A DNA stretch of 64,000 nt, taken from assembly GCA_963832965.1 (NCBI GenBank), contig CAWHVW010000002.1, forward strand, positions 1,116,001 through 1,180,000, written 5' to 3'. Every line of letters starts with the position of its first letter. The stretch's first letter is position 1. Below the pieces are notes generated by a model. That model saw only the letters and a list, made by a program, of their open reading frames with translations, ran no database searches and was not told the origin of the DNA. The stretch is from CAWACP01 sp963832965 (GTDB lineage: Bacteria; Acidobacteriota; Terriglobia; Bryobacterales; Bryobacteraceae). The position numbers and the translations under genes were made by a program. Positions 16,861 to 26,340 of this stretch are shown piece by piece.

Positions 16861-17565
16861 CTACCAGCCTACGGGCTTTCCGATTTCCAGGGGCCAGACG
16901 CGCAGCTCGGGCGAATCGCGCAACTGTTCGGCCAGCGCTTCCGGTGTCCCGGTGAGTTGCGGGAAGGTGCCGAAGTGCATGGGAATGACGGTGCGCGCTT
17001 TCAGCAGCCGCGCGGCGAGGGCGGCCTCGCGCGGGCCCATGGTGTAGTGATCGCCGATGGGCAGCAACGCCAGCTCCGGTTTATACAGTTGTTCGATCAG
17101 GGACATGTCGGAGAACACATTCGTGTCGCCGGCGAAATACGCGGTGCGGCCGTCGGGGAAGTGCAGGACGTAGCCGGAGGCCTCACCGCCGTAGATGATC
17201 TGATCGCCGTCGAGAATGCCGCAACTGTGCGCGGCATGCACCTGGGTGGCGCTGAGTCCGCCGCAGACTTCCTGGGTACCGCCCTTGTTCATGCCGCTGC
17301 AGTTCTGGACGCCCTTCTTCTCCAGCCAGTGGCAGGTTTCGAAGATGGCCACCACTTTTGCCGGCTGGAACTTCTTCGCCAGCGGGATGGCGTCGTGAAC
17401 GTGATCGAAATGGCCGTGGGAAATCAGAATGGCGTCGACGCGGGAGAACGAGTGCGCTTTCGGATACACCGGATTGCCGTCAATCCACGGGTCGAGTACG
17501 ACAACCTCGCCCGATTCGAGTTTCAGTTGAAAGGTGGCGTGCCCGAGCCAGGTGATTTCAATCAT
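16861..17565 (-). CDS. UPF0173 metal-dependent hydrolase
   Basis: The product is 234 residues with a metallo-beta-lactamase fold, closely matching the UPF0173/YtkL group. It begins IEITWLGHATFQLK, has the metal motif SHGHFDHVHD (HxHxDH), then FAGDTNVFSDM with the bridging aspartate, and the late histidine in VIPMHFGTFP. Two metal ions in the cytoplasm are expected; the substrate is not established for the family. The ATG overlaps the stop of the upstream GH3 gene by four bases (ATGA), so both are expected on one mRNA. An insert around CHWLEKKGVQNCSGMNK contains extra cysteines. Confidence 0.85.
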   Translation of the reverse strand: MIEITWLGHATFQLKLESGEVVVLDPWIDGNPVYPKAHSFSRVDAILISHGHFDHVHDAIPLAKKFQPAKVVAIFETCHWLEKKGVQNCSGMNKGGTQEVCGGLSATQVHAAHSCGILDGDQIIYGGEASGYVLHFPDGRTAYFAGDTNVFSDMSLIEQLYKPELALLPIGDHYTMGPREAALAARLLKARTVIPMHFGTFPQLTGTPEALAEQLRDSPELRVWPLEIGKPVGW

Positions 17566-19376
17566 GGGTGTCTTTCCTTTATGGTAATTCCATCGCCGAG
17601 CCTGGCGATGCCGGGAATGGTTACCGGCAGATGCCCGGAGATGGGGATTTCCGCAAACAGCGCCCTGGCCACGGCCTCCTCCGATGTCGTGGCGGTGCTG
17701 AAGGTGGCCATGAACGCGTTCACATCGGGGATGCTCCGGATCACGTACGGGCTTCCGAACGCGACGACGGCCACCGGAGTTTTACCGGAGATCAGGGTGT
17801 TGACCAGCCCCGCGTAGGATTCGCGTAGCGCCACCGTGCCCTTGTAAGCGCCCACGGTGACAAAAGGAACCAGCACGGCGACGGGACAGGCGCCCAGATC
17901 CTGCGCCACGCGGCTGATGTCGTCGGCGGACATGGCTGGATCGAGGGTGACCACATTCATATTCGCGGCGCGCTTTTTCAACTCCGCGGTGAGCGTGCGC
18001 CCGTGCTGGCTGTCGCGGCTTTCGGTGAGAATGGCCACGCAGGCGGAGGCGGGAGCGCGCAAGGGGAACAGATTTCCTTCGTTCTTCACCAGAGTGAGCG
18101 CGCGGTCGGCCACGCGCTGGGCGGCCTCATCGGCTTCAGGGCTGGCCAGCACGTCGGAGATGCCCTCCAGATTGACGATGCGGTGATGGGTGAGGCCCAG
18201 GCGGATTTTGGCTTCGAGCACGCGCGCCACGCTTTCATCGAGGCGCTTGCGGGTGATCCGTCCGCTGCGCACCGCGGCCACGATGGCGGCGATGGCGCGT
18301 TCGCAATCGGCGGGCACCAGCAGAACGTCGGCGCCCGCTTCGAGCGCGCGGACAGCCGCCTCGCCGGGATCGAACAGCTTCGACAGGCCCAGCATATCCA
18401 TGGCGTCGGTGACGATGATGCCGCGGAAGCCGAGCTCGTGGCGGAGCACCTCAGTGAGCAGCGGCTGGGAGACGGTTGCCGGGACACCCGCGGGATCGAG
18501 AGCGGGGACGGCGATGTGCGCGCTCATCACCGCGTCGACGCCGGCGGCGATGGCCGCGCGGAACGGCACGAATTCCATGCTCTCCAGACGCTCGCGGGTG
18601 ACGTCCAGGCGGGGCAGGTCCAGATGGCTGTCTTCGGAGGTGTCGCCGTGTCCGGGGAAATGCTTGGCGGTGACCAGCACGGGATGCTTCGGGTCGGAAT
18701 GGGCGCCGGCAATGAAGGCCTGAACGAAGCGCGCCACCTGATTGGGGTCCTCGCCGTAGGAACGCGTGTTGATGATGGGGTTGTCGGGGTTGTTGTTCAC
18801 GTCGGCGTCGGGCGCGAAGATCCACTCGACGCCGAGGGCGCGGGATTCGCGAGCGGTTTCGGCGCCCTCGAAGCGCACGTCGTCAAGATCTCCGGCTGCT
18901 CCGAAGGCCATGTTTTGCGGCCACGCGGTGGTGGAATTGACGCGCATGGAAGCGCCGCGCTCGAAATCGGCGCCCACCAGCAGCGGGGTGCGCGCCATTT
19001 TCTGCAGGCGGTTGATGAGCGCGGCCATGGCGAAGGGCTCGGCATTGTGGATGCTGCCGCTGACGGAGTGGCCGAGCACGATGACGCCGCCCACGCGCAG
19101 ATCGTGGACGTAGTGGACGTAGCGGCGGAAATCGCCGGAGCGGGTGTTCTGGAGCTCGCCAAAGATGGGCGCGATCATCAGCTGCGCGGCTTTATCGCGC
19201 AAGGGGAGAGCGTGCGCCCAGGCCTGGGCGGCGGCCGCGGCGCTGAGGCGTTTCGCGGTTGTCGCCGCACTCCCGGCGGCGGCTGGTTTGACGGTGGGTT
19301 GCTGGGTTGCCTTCGGGGGGGCGGCAAGGATGATCGCGCCGAGCCCGATCAGCGCCGCGGCGCGCGGAAAAAGCAT
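17562..19376 (-). CDS. Glycoside hydrolase family 3 protein, NagZ-like, secreted
   Basis: The product is 604 residues. A hydrophobic leader (MLFPRAAALIGLGAIILAA) indicates export. The GH3 barrel contains KHFPGHGDTSEDSHLDLP, the loop typical of beta-N-acetylhexosaminidases (NagZ type) with its His/Asp acid-base pair, and the nucleophile aspartate in IIVTDAMDM. A C-terminal GH3_C-like alpha/beta domain follows (about 400-600), which short cytoplasmic NagZ enzymes lack. It probably removes GlcNAc from muropeptides or chitin-like glycans in the periplasm. TTG 19382 and GTG 19379 are also in frame just before the chosen ATG. Confidence 0.85.
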   Translation of the reverse strand: MLFPRAAALIGLGAIILAAPPKATQQPTVKPAAAGSAATTAKRLSAAAAAQAWAHALPLRDKAAQLMIAPIFGELQNTRSGDFRRYVHYVHDLRVGGVIVLGHSVSGSIHNAEPFAMAALINRLQKMARTPLLVGADFERGASMRVNSTTAWPQNMAFGAAGDLDDVRFEGAETARESRALGVEWIFAPDADVNNNPDNPIINTRSYGEDPNQVARFVQAFIAGAHSDPKHPVLVTAKHFPGHGDTSEDSHLDLPRLDVTRERLESMEFVPFRAAIAAGVDAVMSAHIAVPALDPAGVPATVSQPLLTEVLRHELGFRGIIVTDAMDMLGLSKLFDPGEAAVRALEAGADVLLVPADCERAIAAIVAAVRSGRITRKRLDESVARVLEAKIRLGLTHHRIVNLEGISDVLASPEADEAAQRVADRALTLVKNEGNLFPLRAPASACVAILTESRDSQHGRTLTAELKKRAANMNVVTLDPAMSADDISRVAQDLGACPVAVLVPFVTVGAYKGTVALRESYAGLVNTLISGKTPVAVVAFGSPYVIRSIPDVNAFMATFSTATTSEEAVARALFAEIPISGHLPVTIPGIARLGDGITIKERHP

Positions 19377-19430
19377 CACCAACTACTATAGCTTTGGGTG
19401 AGTGATGCGCCGATTGAAAATCGGCCGCGA

Positions 19431-19522
19431 TTCATGGCAGGGCATGGCCCTGCCCCACATCCGTTACCCTGTACGATTCATGGCAGGGCATGGCCCTGTC
19501 CCACATCCGTTACCCTGTACAG
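19431..19522 (+). repeat. Two tandem 46-bp units carrying palindromic repeat A
   Basis: Unit 1 is 19431-19476 and unit 2 is 19477-19522. Each contains TTCAT, the family-A palindrome (19436-19458 and 19482-19504, the second with one C-to-T change) and CATCCGTTACCCTGTAC. The block lies directly upstream of ppk1, and its end is two bases from the ppk1 start, so it forms the 5' leader of that gene if transcription starts upstream. Confidence 0.85.
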
Positions 19523-19524
19523 AG

Positions 19525-21729
19525 ATGCCAAAGAAGAGCGCGCCGGTGGCCAGAACCGCCGCCGCCCGCAAAACCGCGCGGAAGACCGCGGCGCGGCCAC
19601 ATCAGATTGACCTGCGCGATCCGGCGCTGTACGTGAATCGCGAACTAAGCCTGCTGCTGTTCCAGCGCAGGGTGCTCGAAGAAGCCGAGGATCGCTCGAA
19701 TCCGCTGCTGGAGCGGGTGAAGTTCATATCGATTGTGGGCTCCAACCTGGACGAGTTCTTCATGGTGCGCGTGGCCGGATTGAACGCGCAACTGGACGCC
19801 GGCATCCTGGACGTGGGACCCGACGGCATGAGCCCGCGCGCGCAGCTCATCGCCATCCGCCGCGAGATCAAGAAGCTCTTCTCGGACATGCACAAGTGCC
19901 TGGCGCAGATCCGGCCGGAGCTGGCCGAGCAGGGGATTCGCATTGTCGATTGCGCCAGCCTGAACGCGATTCAGCAGAAGATCGCCGCGGAGTATTTCGA
20001 GCAAACCGTCTTCCCGGTGCTGACTCCGCTGGCGTTCGATCCCGGCCGGCCGTTCCCGCACATCTCGAATCTCAGTCTGAATCTGGCGGTGGTGATTCGC
20101 GATCAGGAAGGCGAGGAGCACTTCGCCCGCATCAAAGTGCCCGATTCGCTGCCGCAACTGGTACCGGTGAGCAAAGCGCCCAACTTCCGGAACCGGCACA
20201 AACGGACCCCGAAAAAGATCGATCTGGTGTGGCTGGAGCAAGTGATCGCGGCGCATCTGCAGAAGCTCTTTCCGGGCATGACCGTGGTGGAGGCGCACGC
20301 GTTTCACATCACCCGCGACGCCGACATCGCCATTAAGGAACTGGAGGCCGAAGACCTGCTGGAGACCATCGAGGAGGGTGTGCGCGCCCGCCGCTTTGGA
20401 AGCGTGGTGCGGCTGATGGTTTCCGAGGACATGCCGGCGCACATCCTGGAAATTCTGATCAACAATCTCGAAGTGGACGCCAGCGAAGTTTACAAAACGG
20501 GCGCGCCGCTTTCGCTCAAGCGGCTGATGGATCTGTACCACATCGACCGTCCCGAGCTAAAGGATGCCCCCTTCGTTCCCTCGGTTCCTCAGGCGCTGGC
20601 GCTGGGCGGCGACGACGAAGATGTCTTCGCGGTGATCCGCCGCCAGGACGTCCTGCTGCACCATCCTTTCGATTCGTTTCAGCCGGTAATCGATCTGCTG
20701 AACAAGGCGGCGCACGACAACCGGGTGCTGGCCATCAAATCCTGCCTATATCGCGTGGGCCGCAATTCACCGGTGGTGGAAGCGCTGCTGGAGGCGGCGC
20801 GCGAGGAAAAGCAGGTGGCCGTGCTGGTGGAGCTGAAGGCGCGCTTCGACGAGGAGAGCAACATCGAATGGGCGCGCGCACTGGAAAGCGAGGGCGTGCA
20901 CGTTGTTTACGGGCTGGTGGGGCTGAAGATCCATTGCAAGGTGAGCATGCTGGTGCGGCGCGAAGGCGACCGCATTGTGCGCTACGTACACCTTTCCACC
21001 GGCAACTACAACGCAGTGACCGCGCACCTGTACACGGATATCGGGTTGTTCACCGCCAACGAGCAGATTGCCGACGACGTCACCAACCTGTTCAACTACC
21101 TCACCGGCTACTCGGCGAAATCCGATTATCAGAAGCTGCTGGTGGCGCCGGTGAACCTGCGCTCGAGGATTCTCGCTCTGATCGAGCGCGAGATCGAGCA
21201 CCACAAACAGAAGCGCAACGGGCATCTGATTTTCAAGATGAACGCCATTGTGGATCCGGCGATGATTCGCGCGCTGTACCGCGCCGCGCAGGCCGGGGTG
21301 CGGGTACAGTTGCTGGTGCGCGGCATCTGCTGCCTGCGGCCGGGTATTCCCGGCGTCAGCGACAACATCGAAGTGATCAGCATTGTCGGGCGGTTCCTCG
21401 AGCACAGCCGCATTTATTACTTCGGCAACGGCGGCGACGATGAAGTCTACGTGGGCAGCGCGGACCTGATGCCGCGGAATATAGACCATCGCGTGGAGGT
21501 GCTGTTTCCGATCGAGGATCGCAAACTGATTCGCACGGTCAAGGCGGACGTGCTGGCCGTGTATTTCTCGGACACGGTGAAGACGCGCCGCATGATGCCC
21601 GACGGTACGTACACGCGCCGGAAGGCGGACGGCGGCAAGAAGAACTTCAACAGCCAGGAACGGCTGATCCGGCTGAGCCGCTACGAGAACGAGGAGTCGC
21701 GGCGGCTTCGTTCCAAGCCGCATCCGTAA
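19525..21729 (+). CDS. ppk1: Polyphosphate kinase 1
   Basis: The product is 734 residues. The N-domain begins at DPALYVNRELSLLLFQRRVL, followed by the NLDEFFMVRVAGL segment. The PLD-like catalytic domains contain DVLLHHPFDSFQPV, the phospho-acceptor histidine in YVHLSTGNYN and the second catalytic histidine in NIDHRVEVLFPI. The enzyme makes polyphosphate from ATP at the membrane. The N-terminal 30 residues are a Lys/Arg/Ala-rich extension (KKSAPVARTAAARKTARK) not common to the family. I start at ATG 19525 because upstream codons belong to the tandem repeat. No exopolyphosphatase gene is adjacent. Confidence 0.95.
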   Translation: MPKKSAPVARTAAARKTARKTAARPHQIDLRDPALYVNRELSLLLFQRRVLEEAEDRSNPLLERVKFISIVGSNLDEFFMVRVAGLNAQLDAGILDVGPDGMSPRAQLIAIRREIKKLFSDMHKCLAQIRPELAEQGIRIVDCASLNAIQQKIAAEYFEQTVFPVLTPLAFDPGRPFPHISNLSLNLAVVIRDQEGEEHFARIKVPDSLPQLVPVSKAPNFRNRHKRTPKKIDLVWLEQVIAAHLQKLFPGMTVVEAHAFHITRDADIAIKELEAEDLLETIEEGVRARRFGSVVRLMVSEDMPAHILEILINNLEVDASEVYKTGAPLSLKRLMDLYHIDRPELKDAPFVPSVPQALALGGDDEDVFAVIRRQDVLLHHPFDSFQPVIDLLNKAAHDNRVLAIKSCLYRVGRNSPVVEALLEAAREEKQVAVLVELKARFDEESNIEWARALESEGVHVVYGLVGLKIHCKVSMLVRREGDRIVRYVHLSTGNYNAVTAHLYTDIGLFTANEQIADDVTNLFNYLTGYSAKSDYQKLLVAPVNLRSRILALIEREIEHHKQKRNGHLIFKMNAIVDPAMIRALYRAAQAGVRVQLLVRGICCLRPGIPGVSDNIEVISIVGRFLEHSRIYYFGNGGDDEVYVGSADLMPRNIDHRVEVLFPIEDRKLIRTVKADVLAVYFSDTVKTRRMMPDGTYTRRKADGGKKNFNSQERLIRLSRYENEESRRLRSKPHP

Positions 21730-21740
21730 AGATTCGGAAT

Positions 21741-21765
21741 CCGCTCCATCACTGTCGCGGTTCGG
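21741..21765 (+). repeat. Short dispersed repeat, CCGCTCCATYACTGTCGCGG family
   Basis: This 25-bp copy ends in TTCGG and lies in the 36-bp gap between the convergent ppk1 and the membrane-protein gene that follows. A nearly identical copy is at 61935-61959, also between convergent genes, and a diverged one at 51132-51153 lies after another gene end. The 3'-end location suggests a terminator-associated or mobile short repeat. Confidence 0.6.
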
Positions 21766-22572
21766 TTATTTCTTTTCCGTCCAGGTGACGGTCACGGTGG
21801 TGTCGCCGGTGTCTTTGCCGACCGCGATGACCGCTTCCCGATTGGTGGCATCGTCCTGCGCGATCACCATGGCGCCGATGTGCCCGTTCGCTTCGCTCAT
21901 GGTGCTGTTGGAGATTTTCAATCCGTTCGAGGTCAGCGCGTCCTTGTAGAAGGAGGCCACCTTGTCGACCGGATCGCTGGTCTTGAAGGTGAACTGGGAG
22001 CGTTTGCCTTGCGCGTCCTCCGACGAGAAGGTGCCCTGCGGCTGGGAGCTCGGATAGGGCGGCATCCATGATGGGAGATTGACGGCGCCAGCGCCACCGA
22101 TGGTCAGGCTGCCGTCGGCGGACTTCGCTTCGAAGGAGCCGGTCTGGCCGTTGCCGGAGGAGGTGATGGTAACAGGCGCCTGGCCTTCTTCCTGCAGTGT
22201 CAGCTTGCCCTTCTTGGCGTCCTCGAAATTCACGATGAAATTCTTATTCTGCTTTTTGTCGTGGACGCGGATGATTCCGCGCTCGTCGTCCTCGGAGATC
22301 AATTCGAGGTCGGGGTTCGCGGCAACCACCATCTTCGCGGCGGCAAGACCGGGGTTGGTCCTGAGCAGATCCGGATCGATGCCGGCCTGCTTCGCCTTGT
22401 GCATGATGAAGAGACCCCCGGCCAGGACCACTACGACGATGATGACGATGAGCCCGCCGCAGCCGATCAGGATCCAGCCCAGGGCGCCCATTTTCTTTTT
22501 GGGTGGTGGAGGCGGGACCCCCATCTGCGGCTGAACCGGGTACTGCGGATTGGCGGGAGGCGTGGTTGCCAT
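21766..22572 (-). CDS. Membrane-anchored protein with proline-rich N-terminus, unknown function
   Basis: The product is 268 residues. It opens with a Pro/Gln-rich cytoplasmic segment ending in PPPPPKKK. One membrane helix follows (LIVIIVVVVLAGGLFIM). Next is an extracytoplasmic domain with LRTNPGLAAAKMVVAANPDL and DERGIIRVHDKKQNKNF, then a Ser/Gly-rich beta region. The final domain contains DPVDKVASFYKDALTSNGLK, a pattern also seen in small secreted acidobacterial proteins. GAAGGAG seven bases upstream fixes the ATG at 22572; the longer open frame upstream is not coding. The function is not recognised. Confidence 0.75.
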   Translation of the reverse strand: MATTPPANPQYPVQPQMGVPPPPPKKKMGALGWILIGCGGLIVIIVVVVLAGGLFIMHKAKQAGIDPDLLRTNPGLAAAKMVVAANPDLELISEDDERGIIRVHDKKQNKNFIVNFEDAKKGKLTLQEEGQAPVTITSSGNGQTGSFEAKSADGSLTIGGAGAVNLPSWMPPYPSSQPQGTFSSEDAQGKRSQFTFKTSDPVDKVASFYKDALTSNGLKISNSTMSEANGHIGAMVIAQDDATNREAVIAVGKDTGDTTVTVTWTEKK

Positions 22573-22665
22573 GAATAGCTCCTTCGTGCCAGCATACAGG
22601 AATCGCGGTCCGCAGGCCATAGGTGAGGCCCCTGGGTTTTCGAATGCATAAGCGGGAGGCAATAC

Positions 22666-23235
22666 ATGGTTGCCGATAAGGCCGGCCGGGAGGCTTTTCG
22701 CCGCCGCGACCGGGAGCCGCATCTGCTGCTCTATGCGGGACTGGCGGTGCTGGCGCTCGCGGTGCTGGCGGTGCTGCTCAGGATGGCCTTGGCGGAAGGC
22801 CGGGAATCGCCGGATGGCGCGGGTGTGGCCATGCGGGTGGAGACCGCGCCGGGTGAAGTTGCCGATCCATCGCAGGGACGCGGCGTGCTCAAGGTGATTA
22901 ACGACAGCGGGAAAGCGATCGCGGTCCGGCTGATTGGACCCGAATACAGTAATTCGCGGACAATTTTCGTTCCAGCCTGGCAGGATGGACGCGTCTTCGG
23001 CCTGGCGCCGGGAACGTGGGCGGCGAAATATTGCACCGGCTCCGGCTGGCAGCCCGACGAACGCCGCTTCGCCATGACTACCTCCTGCGCCGAGCTCGAC
23101 GGAACGATTCAGTTTCAGGAGACCTTCACGGACGAGACTCTGCGGTATGACGCGGCGGTGCTGCGCTTCGGGCCTTCGCCCCGCGAAACGCCGCCGGCCC
23201 ACCCCATCCCCGCGGAGGACTTTGTCGCGGATTGA
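22666..23235 (+). CDS. Single-pass membrane protein, unknown function
   Basis: The product is 189 residues, with GGGAGG upstream of ATG. An Arg-rich cytoplasmic start (GREAFRRRDREP) precedes one membrane helix (LLYAGLAVLALAVLAVLL). The extracytoplasmic part of about 140 residues is beta-rich, with VLKVINDSGKAIAVRLIG, then VFGLAPGTWAAKYCTGSGW and RFAMTTSCAELDG. The two cysteines could form a disulfide. It reads like a small collar or carbohydrate-binding-type domain, but I do not recognise the family. It is divergent from the previous gene with a 93-bp gap. Confidence 0.7.
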   Translation: MVADKAGREAFRRRDREPHLLLYAGLAVLALAVLAVLLRMALAEGRESPDGAGVAMRVETAPGEVADPSQGRGVLKVINDSGKAIAVRLIGPEYSNSRTIFVPAWQDGRVFGLAPGTWAAKYCTGSGWQPDERRFAMTTSCAELDGTIQFQETFTDETLRYDAAVLRFGPSPRETPPAHPIPAEDFVAD

Positions 23236-23241
23236 GCGGAC

Positions 23242-23341
23242 GCAGGGCAAGCTGCTGAACAATGGGTGTGGATTGAACACGCAGGGCATGGCCCTGCGCC
23301 ACCTGCTGAACAATAGGAGTGGGGCAGGGCCATGCCCTGCC
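23242..23341. repeat. Inverted pair of palindromic repeat A with a short direct repeat
   Basis: A plus-orientation copy (23281-23302, with one change in its last part) and a reverse-orientation copy (23319-23341) face each other. The motif CTGCTGAACAAT followed by a purine-rich GGxGTG occurs both before the first copy (about 23253) and between the two copies (23303). The block fills the gap before the following polytopic membrane protein gene and could fold into one long hairpin. Confidence 0.75.
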
Positions 23342-23351
23342 GTTCTAACGA

Positions 23352-25250
23352 ATGAACGAACGCAGACCAGTGTGGTTGAGAAAAGACCTGTGCGCGGCGG
23401 CCGTGCTGGTTGCAGGGTTGTTGTTCGCGGGTCTTCTGCTGCAAGGCGTGCCCTTCTGGGATAGCGATTTCAGTCTGTTTTTCCGGGTGGTGCAGAACAA
23501 GGGGCTGGGCACTCTGCTGCTGGAGTGGGTTTCTCCGATCACCTCCGATACAAGCAACTGGGGCTATCTGGACCGCACCGTTCAGTTCATCGTTTACAAG
23601 CTTTCCTACATGCTGGCGGGGTACGATTCGGGGCTGTATCTGCTGTTGCGCGTTTGCTGCTACGGCGGCCTCGGTTTGACCATCTACCTGTGGTCCCTGC
23701 GGATGACGGCTGCGGATGGCCGGGGACGGCGGGCTGCCGCGGCCGCGGCGGCGGTGTTCTTTCTGGTGGCGCCCGGGCCGGTGGCCGCGCTCACGTGGAT
23801 CGCCGATTTCGCGCCCATTTCCGAACTCGCATTTCTGGCTCTGACGTTGATCCTGTGGTCTGAGATTGAAAAGACGCCGCCCGAATGGACCGGATTTGCG
23901 CCGTTTCGCGAACGCCGACCATGGCTGCTGAAGTGGATGGCGCTGACCGTGGCTGTCTACCTGAGCTACAAGACCAAGGCGGACCTGAAGTTGATTCCGG
24001 TAATTGCGGCGGCGTATCTCGCGCTGGTGCGGAGAAAACAGTGGAAGCTGTTCGCCGTGCCCATCGGCCTGATGATGCTGCTGGCGGTGCCCTGGAACGC
24101 CGCGCTGTTCCGGCGATTGCCTCCTTTTCTGCCCGGCTCCTCCGGCGCCACGGAAAGCTGGATGTGGCAACCGGCCAGCCTCGACCGGCTGGGCGAGTTC
24201 GTATGGTCATCGAGCCCTTTCAGCATCAGCGATGGAACGCTCTCGCTGGCGGGCATGCTGGGGCCGTTCCTGCTGGCGGCCATTGCGGCATTTGCGCTGT
24301 GGAAGTTCAACTCGGGCGGCGCGGGCCGCTTCACGCTGGCAACACCCCGCGGCCGCGCGCTATTGTTCGTCCTGATCTGGTTCGGGGTGGTTCTGGGCGC
24401 GGCCAGTGTGTTGCCGGAGATCAATTACTTTTTTCGCATTCGCTATGGCATTCTGACGCTGGCGCCCGCCAGCATTCTGCTGGCCGCGGCGTTTGGATGG
24501 TTTGCGGAATCGTGGCCGCAATTGCCCCGCTGGGCGATCGGGTTGTGTCTGGCGCTGTTCGCCGCGCAGACCGGCATCAATTTGAACCGCTCGCTGCGCT
24601 ACAGCCACACCATGGATGGCCTGCAGGTCGCGGTGGATCAATCGTACGCTTTCGTGAACAGCCACTATCCGAACGACGAGCTTGCGCTGATGCCGGAGTT
24701 TATGTCCTATGATTATCGCCCGGACGCCAGCCTGGCTATTGTGCACCGCGATCATCTTGCCAGCGATGAGGATCTGGCGGTCCGGCATACGCCCGGCCAC
24801 ACCACGGTGCTCTCCTGGAAGCCGCCGTCGTCGGCAGCGTTGCAGCAGGTGGCGCATTTCACCGGATGCCGGCCGACGACGGTCTTGAGCTGGCTCCTGC
24901 CGTGCGAGCCCGGCGAAGGCATTTACGTGATGCGCTACGGCGGGACCGGCGTCGATTCGGATCTGGCGCGGCGCACCGCGGCGGCCAGCGAGTTGCTGAA
25001 GGTGTCGTACGCAATGTGCCAGGCGCAGCGGGACCGCGCGTGCATCGAGGCGGCGAGAGCGGCGCTGCGGCTGGTTCCCACCCTGGCCGAGGCGTGGAAC
25101 AATATCGCCGCCGCCTATGAGGCTATGGGCCAGTGGGATGAGGCCATCGACGCGGCGCAGCAGGCGCTGCGGATCAATCCGGATTTCCAGCTGGCGAAGA
25201 ATAACCTGGCCTGGTCGGAATCGCAGAAGCGGTTGAAAGTTGTGAAGTGA
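23352..25250 (+). CDS. Polytopic membrane protein (GT-C-like) with C-terminal TPRs
   Basis: The product is 632 residues. The first 420 residues contain about ten hydrophobic segments with a periplasmic loop after the first one (VPFWDSDFSLFFRVVQNKG), the plan of GT-C glycosyltransferase-like or O-antigen-related proteins. The soluble C-terminal part includes a beta region and ends in at least one clear TPR pair (LAEAWNNIAAAYEAMGQWDE). No signature glycosyltransferase motif could be assigned with certainty, so the activity is open. The gene lies 49 bp before lpxD and may be expressed with the envelope operon. Confidence 0.7.
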   Translation: MNERRPVWLRKDLCAAAVLVAGLLFAGLLLQGVPFWDSDFSLFFRVVQNKGLGTLLLEWVSPITSDTSNWGYLDRTVQFIVYKLSYMLAGYDSGLYLLLRVCCYGGLGLTIYLWSLRMTAADGRGRRAAAAAAAVFFLVAPGPVAALTWIADFAPISELAFLALTLILWSEIEKTPPEWTGFAPFRERRPWLLKWMALTVAVYLSYKTKADLKLIPVIAAAYLALVRRKQWKLFAVPIGLMMLLAVPWNAALFRRLPPFLPGSSGATESWMWQPASLDRLGEFVWSSSPFSISDGTLSLAGMLGPFLLAAIAAFALWKFNSGGAGRFTLATPRGRALLFVLIWFGVVLGAASVLPEINYFFRIRYGILTLAPASILLAAAFGWFAESWPQLPRWAIGLCLALFAAQTGINLNRSLRYSHTMDGLQVAVDQSYAFVNSHYPNDELALMPEFMSYDYRPDASLAIVHRDHLASDEDLAVRHTPGHTTVLSWKPPSSAALQQVAHFTGCRPTTVLSWLLPCEPGEGIYVMRYGGTGVDSDLARRTAAASELLKVSYAMCQAQRDRACIEAARAALRLVPTLAEAWNNIAAAYEAMGQWDEAIDAAQQALRINPDFQLAKNNLAWSESQKRLKVVK

Positions 25251-25299
25251 TTCGGGAGCGCGGCTGGCGCGGCGTGTCCGCGTGTGATTGAATCGGGGC

Positions 25300-26340
25300 A
25301 TGAAGCTGGACGTTCTGGCAGCACAACTCGGGTGCGAAGTGGCGGGCGATGGCGGTATCGAGATCAGCGGCGTCGCCGGGATGGAGCACGCGGGTCCTTC
25401 CGAGATCACCTTTCTGGCCAATCCCCGGTACGCGCACAAAGTGAAGCAGACCAGGGCGGCGGCGATCATCGTCTCCGAGCCGGTGCGGGACGCGGCTATC
25501 GCCAGCGTCGTCTCGAAGAACCCGTATCTGGACTTCGCGCGCGCTCTGGCGCTGTTTTATCAGCCCCCGCGGCCGAAGGCGGGTATTCACCCCACGGCGG
25601 TGATCGCGGAAACGGCGCACGTGGGCGAGGGCGCCTCCATCGGTCCCTACTGCGTGGTCGGCGAGCTGGCGACGCTTGGCCGCAATGCCGTGCTGCATCC
25701 GCATGTGGTGATCTACGAAGGCGCGGCGATCGGCGACGATTTTCTGGCCCATTCGCATGCCACCGTGCGCGAGCATTGCCGCGTTGGCAACCGTGTGGTG
25801 CTGGGGAACTCGGTGGTGGTCGGCGGGGACGGCTTCGGGTTCGCGAAGGACGCCGATGGGAATCACATCAAGATTGTGCAATCGGGTCTCACGGTGATTG
25901 AGGACGACGTGGAAATCCAGCAGCTATCGTCGGTGGACCGCGCCACCGTGGGCGAAACGCGCGTGGGCCGGGGCACCAAGATCGATTCGCTGGTGCAGGT
26001 GGGACACGCCTGCACGGTTGGAGAACGAAACATCATCTGCTCGCAGACCGGGCTGGCCGGCAGCACGGTGCTGGGCGACGATGTCCTGCTGGCTGGCCAG
26101 GTGGGCGTTTCCGGCCACCTGACCATTCACGACAAAGCCATTGTGTACGCGCAATCGGGCATTGGCGGGGACGTAGCGCCAGGGGCGGTGGTTTCAGGGT
26201 CGCCGGCGTTCGACGCGCGCGAGTGGCTGCGGGCGATCACGGCGTTTCCCAAACTGCCGGAGCTGTTGAAGAGAATGCGACAATTGGAAAAACGCATCCC
26301 CCCGGCCCAGGAGAAAAACCCCGAAGCGCATGGCCACTGA
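25300..26340 (+). CDS. lpxD: UDP-3-O-acylglucosamine N-acyltransferase
   Basis: The product is 346 residues. The N-terminal uridine-binding domain has SGVAGMEHAGPSEITFLANP, followed by a left-handed beta-helix of hexapeptide repeats (GIHPTAVIAETAHVGEGASI onward). The catalytic histidine is in IDSLVQVGHAC. LpxD adds the second hydroxyacyl chain in lipid A synthesis, in the cytoplasm. The ATG at 25300 follows CGGGG. Its last 11 bases overlap the LOG-family gene, so translation of the pair is coupled. The usual lpxA/lpxB/fabZ neighbours are absent. Confidence 0.92.
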   Translation: MKLDVLAAQLGCEVAGDGGIEISGVAGMEHAGPSEITFLANPRYAHKVKQTRAAAIIVSEPVRDAAIASVVSKNPYLDFARALALFYQPPRPKAGIHPTAVIAETAHVGEGASIGPYCVVGELATLGRNAVLHPHVVIYEGAAIGDDFLAHSHATVREHCRVGNRVVLGNSVVVGGDGFGFAKDADGNHIKIVQSGLTVIEDDVEIQQLSSVDRATVGETRVGRGTKIDSLVQVGHACTVGERNIICSQTGLAGSTVLGDDVLLAGQVGVSGHLTIHDKAIVYAQSGIGGDVAPGAVVSGSPAFDAREWLRAITAFPKLPELLKRMRQLEKRIPPAQEKNPEAHGH